Assembly (NCBI RefSeq): GCF_900129425.1
Contig: NZ_LT670817.1
Location: 4,526,001 to 4,590,000 of the forward strand
DNA length: 64,000 nt
Source of the DNA: Bradyrhizobium erythrophlei
Lineage (GTDB): Bacteria; Pseudomonadota; Alphaproteobacteria; Rhizobiales; Xanthobacteraceae
Direction: 5' to 3'
In this document: positions 62,554-64,000 of the stretch, one piece after another
Numbering within the stretch: the first letter of the stretch is position 1
Layout: each line of letters starts with the position of its first letter
Notes under the pieces: model-generated
The model's input: the letters and a program-made list of their open reading frames with translations, nothing else
The model's database searches: none
What the model was told of the DNA's origin: nothing
Program-made: the position numbers and the translations under genes

Positions 62554-62996
62554 GCCTGGCCGGCCGGCTCTACGGCGACCAGCTTGTCGAAAGCCGCTTT
62601 GCGCGCCGCCTGCTGCTCAGGTGGAAGCTCGCTCAGGAATCGACGGGTCTGCGCCGCTTTCGGCAACGCGCCCGAGCCGTCTTCGTATTCGCGGCCTGTT
62701 TGCGGGCAACAATCGCGCATGGGCGTCGCATTGGCGACGCCGACTGCGACTTCGTCGGCCGACGCACCCCGCTGCTCCATTTGGCGCTGAACGCGCCGAC
62801 GGGCCTCCGCGTCTGTTTCATGCTTTGGCATGTCGGCGGCGCGGTCGCGCTCTCGAATGAAGTTCGCGGTTTGATGCTCATGCGACGTCGCACCTGATCC
62901 GACCTCGTACAGTCGGCCGGTGGTCGGACAGCGCGCGGCGACGCTGGGATCGCCGAGAGAGAAAACCAAGCTTTCAGAGTTCGCAGTGTCGGCCAT
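62550..62996 (-). CDS. Hypothetical prophage protein with duplicated Cys-Gly motif
   Basis: A 148-residue protein holding two copies of a roughly 28-residue unit: CPTTGRLYEVGSGA (about 23-36) and CPQTGREYEDGSGA (about 96-109), each followed by a helix ending in QT(A/R)(N/R)F(I/L). The repeated Cys-Pro-x-Thr-Gly-Arg pattern suggests a small metal- or DNA-binding module. No family is recognised. It ends in ATGA overlap with the terminase-like gene and starts one base after the upstream stop. Confidence 0.6.
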   Translation of the reverse strand: MADTANSESLVFSLGDPSVAARCPTTGRLYEVGSGATSHEHQTANFIRERDRAADMPKHETDAEARRRVQRQMEQRGASADEVAVGVANATPMRDCCPQTGREYEDGSGALPKAAQTRRFLSELPPEQQAARKAAFDKLVAVEPAGQA

Positions 62997-62997
62997 T

Positions 62998-63189
62998 TTA
63001 TGTTCCTAGGTTGATGGATTGAGCAGCGGGACTAAGAGCGGCGCCGTAGCCGCCGGCGAGCGATGTATTCGGCAAAAGGCGCAGTTGCTGCTGGGCCAAG
63101 AGCCTTTTCCGACGTTCTTCGTCAGTTTCGGGTTCGCCGGGCGATGACCCGCCGAGACCGATCGACTGTGCTGCCGGCGAAAAGTTCAT
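62998..63189 (-). CDS. Tiny prophage protein with mirrored terminal motif
   Basis: A 63-residue protein starting MNFSPAAQSIGLGG and ending LSPAAQSINLGT, so the SPAAQSIxLG unit occurs at both ends around a charged middle (DEERRKRLLAQQQLRL). ATG 63189 overlaps the upstream stop as ATGA, which fixes the start against a longer frame. Short paired motifs of this kind often bind a partner, such as a capsid or scaffold; this is inference. Confidence 0.6.
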   Translation of the reverse strand: MNFSPAAQSIGLGGSSPGEPETDEERRKRLLAQQQLRLLPNTSLAGGYGAALSPAAQSINLGT

Positions 63190-63590
63190 TCGTCGTCCTT
63201 GATGTTGGATCCCAGGATGATCGACAGCGTCCCCATGGTTCGGCGTGCTTCCTGATCGCCATCGAGATATTTGGCGACCCACCCGCGATCTTTCATGAGC
63301 GAGGCCTTCTTGTGCTGGGCGAGTTCGTATTCCTGGCGACTGACCGGAGTGCGGGCGCGCGCCTGCTGTAGAACCTCTTCTGGAACGCCCATGCCCCTGA
63401 ACGTGTCCAAGGTCTGTTCTCGGATCGCGTCAGCCGACGATACGGCCCCTTCCTTCATGCCCTCGGGCACCGGGACGCCTTGCCCAAAATGAAACGTGAT
63501 TTTCTGTGTGGCCGGCGCGGCATCGGCCGGCGTCTTGGGCGCCATGGTACCGGGTTGCTGAAGATCGGACGCCACTACTGGTTCGGTCAT
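63186..63590 (-). CDS. Hypothetical prophage protein
   Basis: A 134-residue soluble protein, start MTEPVVASDLQQPG, with a disordered Ala/Pro lead and a helical rest (EEVLQQARARTPVSRQEYELAQHKKASLMKD, YLDGDQEARRTMGTLSIILGS). I do not recognise it. It is coupled on both sides by ATGA overlaps, as part of a compact leftward structural operon. Confidence 0.55.
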   Translation of the reverse strand: MTEPVVASDLQQPGTMAPKTPADAAPATQKITFHFGQGVPVPEGMKEGAVSSADAIREQTLDTFRGMGVPEEVLQQARARTPVSRQEYELAQHKKASLMKDRGWVAKYLDGDQEARRTMGTLSIILGSNIKDDE

Positions 63591-64000
63591 GCCGCTTGCT
63601 CCGCTTCGTCGGAAGGCTCGGGATCGGCGACCGGCTCGCTCTCCATAAATTCGATCAGGCGACGGCCGCGATCTTCGACCTCTGCCGCCAGCCCGTACGG
63701 TGCACCGTTGGCGATTTTTCGCAGCGGCCCGATGATCCTGCGGTGTTCGTTGATACCGGGCTGATCGCGAGGTCCGGCTGCGCGGTCAGCAAGGGCCGCG
63801 ATTGATCTGGTGCTGAGATAGCTTCTGGACAAATCGCCGAACACCGCGGCGTCGGCTCGATCGAGATTGTGGACCGCGACCTGCAACGCGGCGGTGGCCT
63901 CGTCGACCAGCTTGGCTGCCGCCTGCAGGTTAGTAAGGCGCTTGTTCGTATCCGCGATGCGCTCGGCTTTCTCGCGCTCCAGCCGCACGCGATCGTCGGC
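63587..64000 (-). CDS. Hypothetical prophage protein, 5' end outside window
   Basis: The frame is open to the right edge, reading ADDR-V-RLEREKAERIADTNKRL, so the start lies beyond 64,000; a GTG at 63988 is unlikely to be the true start. The visible 138 residues are largely helical, possibly coiled coil, with an acidic end (EFMESEPVADPEPSDEAEQ). Function unknown. It couples by ATGA to the next gene. Confidence 0.55.
   Translation of the reverse strand, partial: ADDRVRLEREKAERIADTNKRLTNLQAAAKLVDEATAALQVAVHNLDRADAAVFGDLSRSYLSTRSIAALADRAAGPRDQPGINEHRRIIGPLRKIANGAPYGLAAEVEDRGRRLIEFMESEPVADPEPSDEAEQAA

Larger units (their letters stand above)
53646..64000. mobile_element. Prophage or phage-derived island inserted in comEC (left part)
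   Basis: From the comEC break onward gene content changes to short unknown genes, phage-like structural genes and a lower-GC polysaccharide pair. Evidence for phage origin is the terminase-small-like protein, a beta-helix tail protein with repeated TDTLTNKT motifs, and a run of ATGA-coupled small genes. No integrase, portal, capsid or large terminase gene is in view, so the right end and the missing comEC 5' part should lie beyond the window. It may be a defective prophage. Confidence 0.75.

Overview
The window looks like chromosome of a high-GC alphaproteobacterium of the Bradyrhizobium/Rhodopseudomonas group. The basis is gene order recalled from that group (dgt-argS-SPOR-nagZ-scpA; tpiA-secG-pyrG-kdsA-eno-pdhA-pdhB-pdhC-lpdA; trpD-trpC-moaC and moeA-lexA-comEC), an exact GAAC-N7-GAAC operator at lexA typical of alphaproteobacteria, an ExoR-like regulator, and dispersed palindromic repeats of a kind common in Bradyrhizobium. 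No database search was run, so genus is an inference.

Region 1 (1-20.4 kb) is mostly housekeeping: chromosome segregation and peptidoglycan recycling (scpA fragment, nagZ, SPOR protein), argS, dgt, an Fe-S carrier, xthA, exoR overlapping ilvD, an accessory group (P450, TctC-type binding protein, threonine synthase), and the pyruvate dehydrogenase cluster pdhA-pdhB-DUF5076-pdhC-membrane protein-lpdA followed upstream by a ftsB-like gene. Region 2 (20.4-29.2 kb) has a flavin reductase, a 1.4-kb gene-free stretch filled with inverted and direct repeats, an exported metallo-beta-lactamase-fold protein, a MAPEG protein, an MDR dehydrogenase and a probable type I-secreted clan GH-A glycosidase carrying exact 285-bp tandem repeats. 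Region 3 (27.9-41.0 kb) returns to core metabolism: eno, queF, an MFS transporter, kdsA, two small enzymes, pyrG, secG, tpiA, a PpiD-like chaperone, trpD, trpC and moaC.

Region 4 (41.1-50.0 kb) separates moaC from moeA and looks like variable DNA: a small exported protein, a broken Flp pilin gene (one-base frameshift plus loss of the conserved Glu5), a large GGDEF-EAL protein, a carboxyl-terminal protease, an old-yellow-enzyme-like reductase, a PEBP protein, an FMN 2-hydroxy-acid dehydrogenase and a YihX-like phosphatase. moeA and lexA follow, lexA with a clear SOS operator.

Region 5 (53.65 kb to the end) is a mobile element, most likely a prophage. It begins exactly where comEC is cut: the comEC C-terminal part reads back to the conserved Ser-Gly-Tyr-His-Met motif and then runs into unrelated DNA and a stop. 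The element carries small unknown genes, a lower-GC polymerase-flippase pair (Wzy/Wzx-like), a beta-helix tail-spike-like protein with phage-typical Thr-Asp-Thr-Leu-Thr-Asn-Lys-Thr repeats, a terminase-small-subunit-like protein and a chain of small genes coupled by ATGA overlaps. No integrase, portal or large terminase lies in the window, so the element continues past 64,000. The most interesting reading is a prophage sitting in the DNA-uptake channel gene and carrying its own surface-polysaccharide module beside its tail spike.
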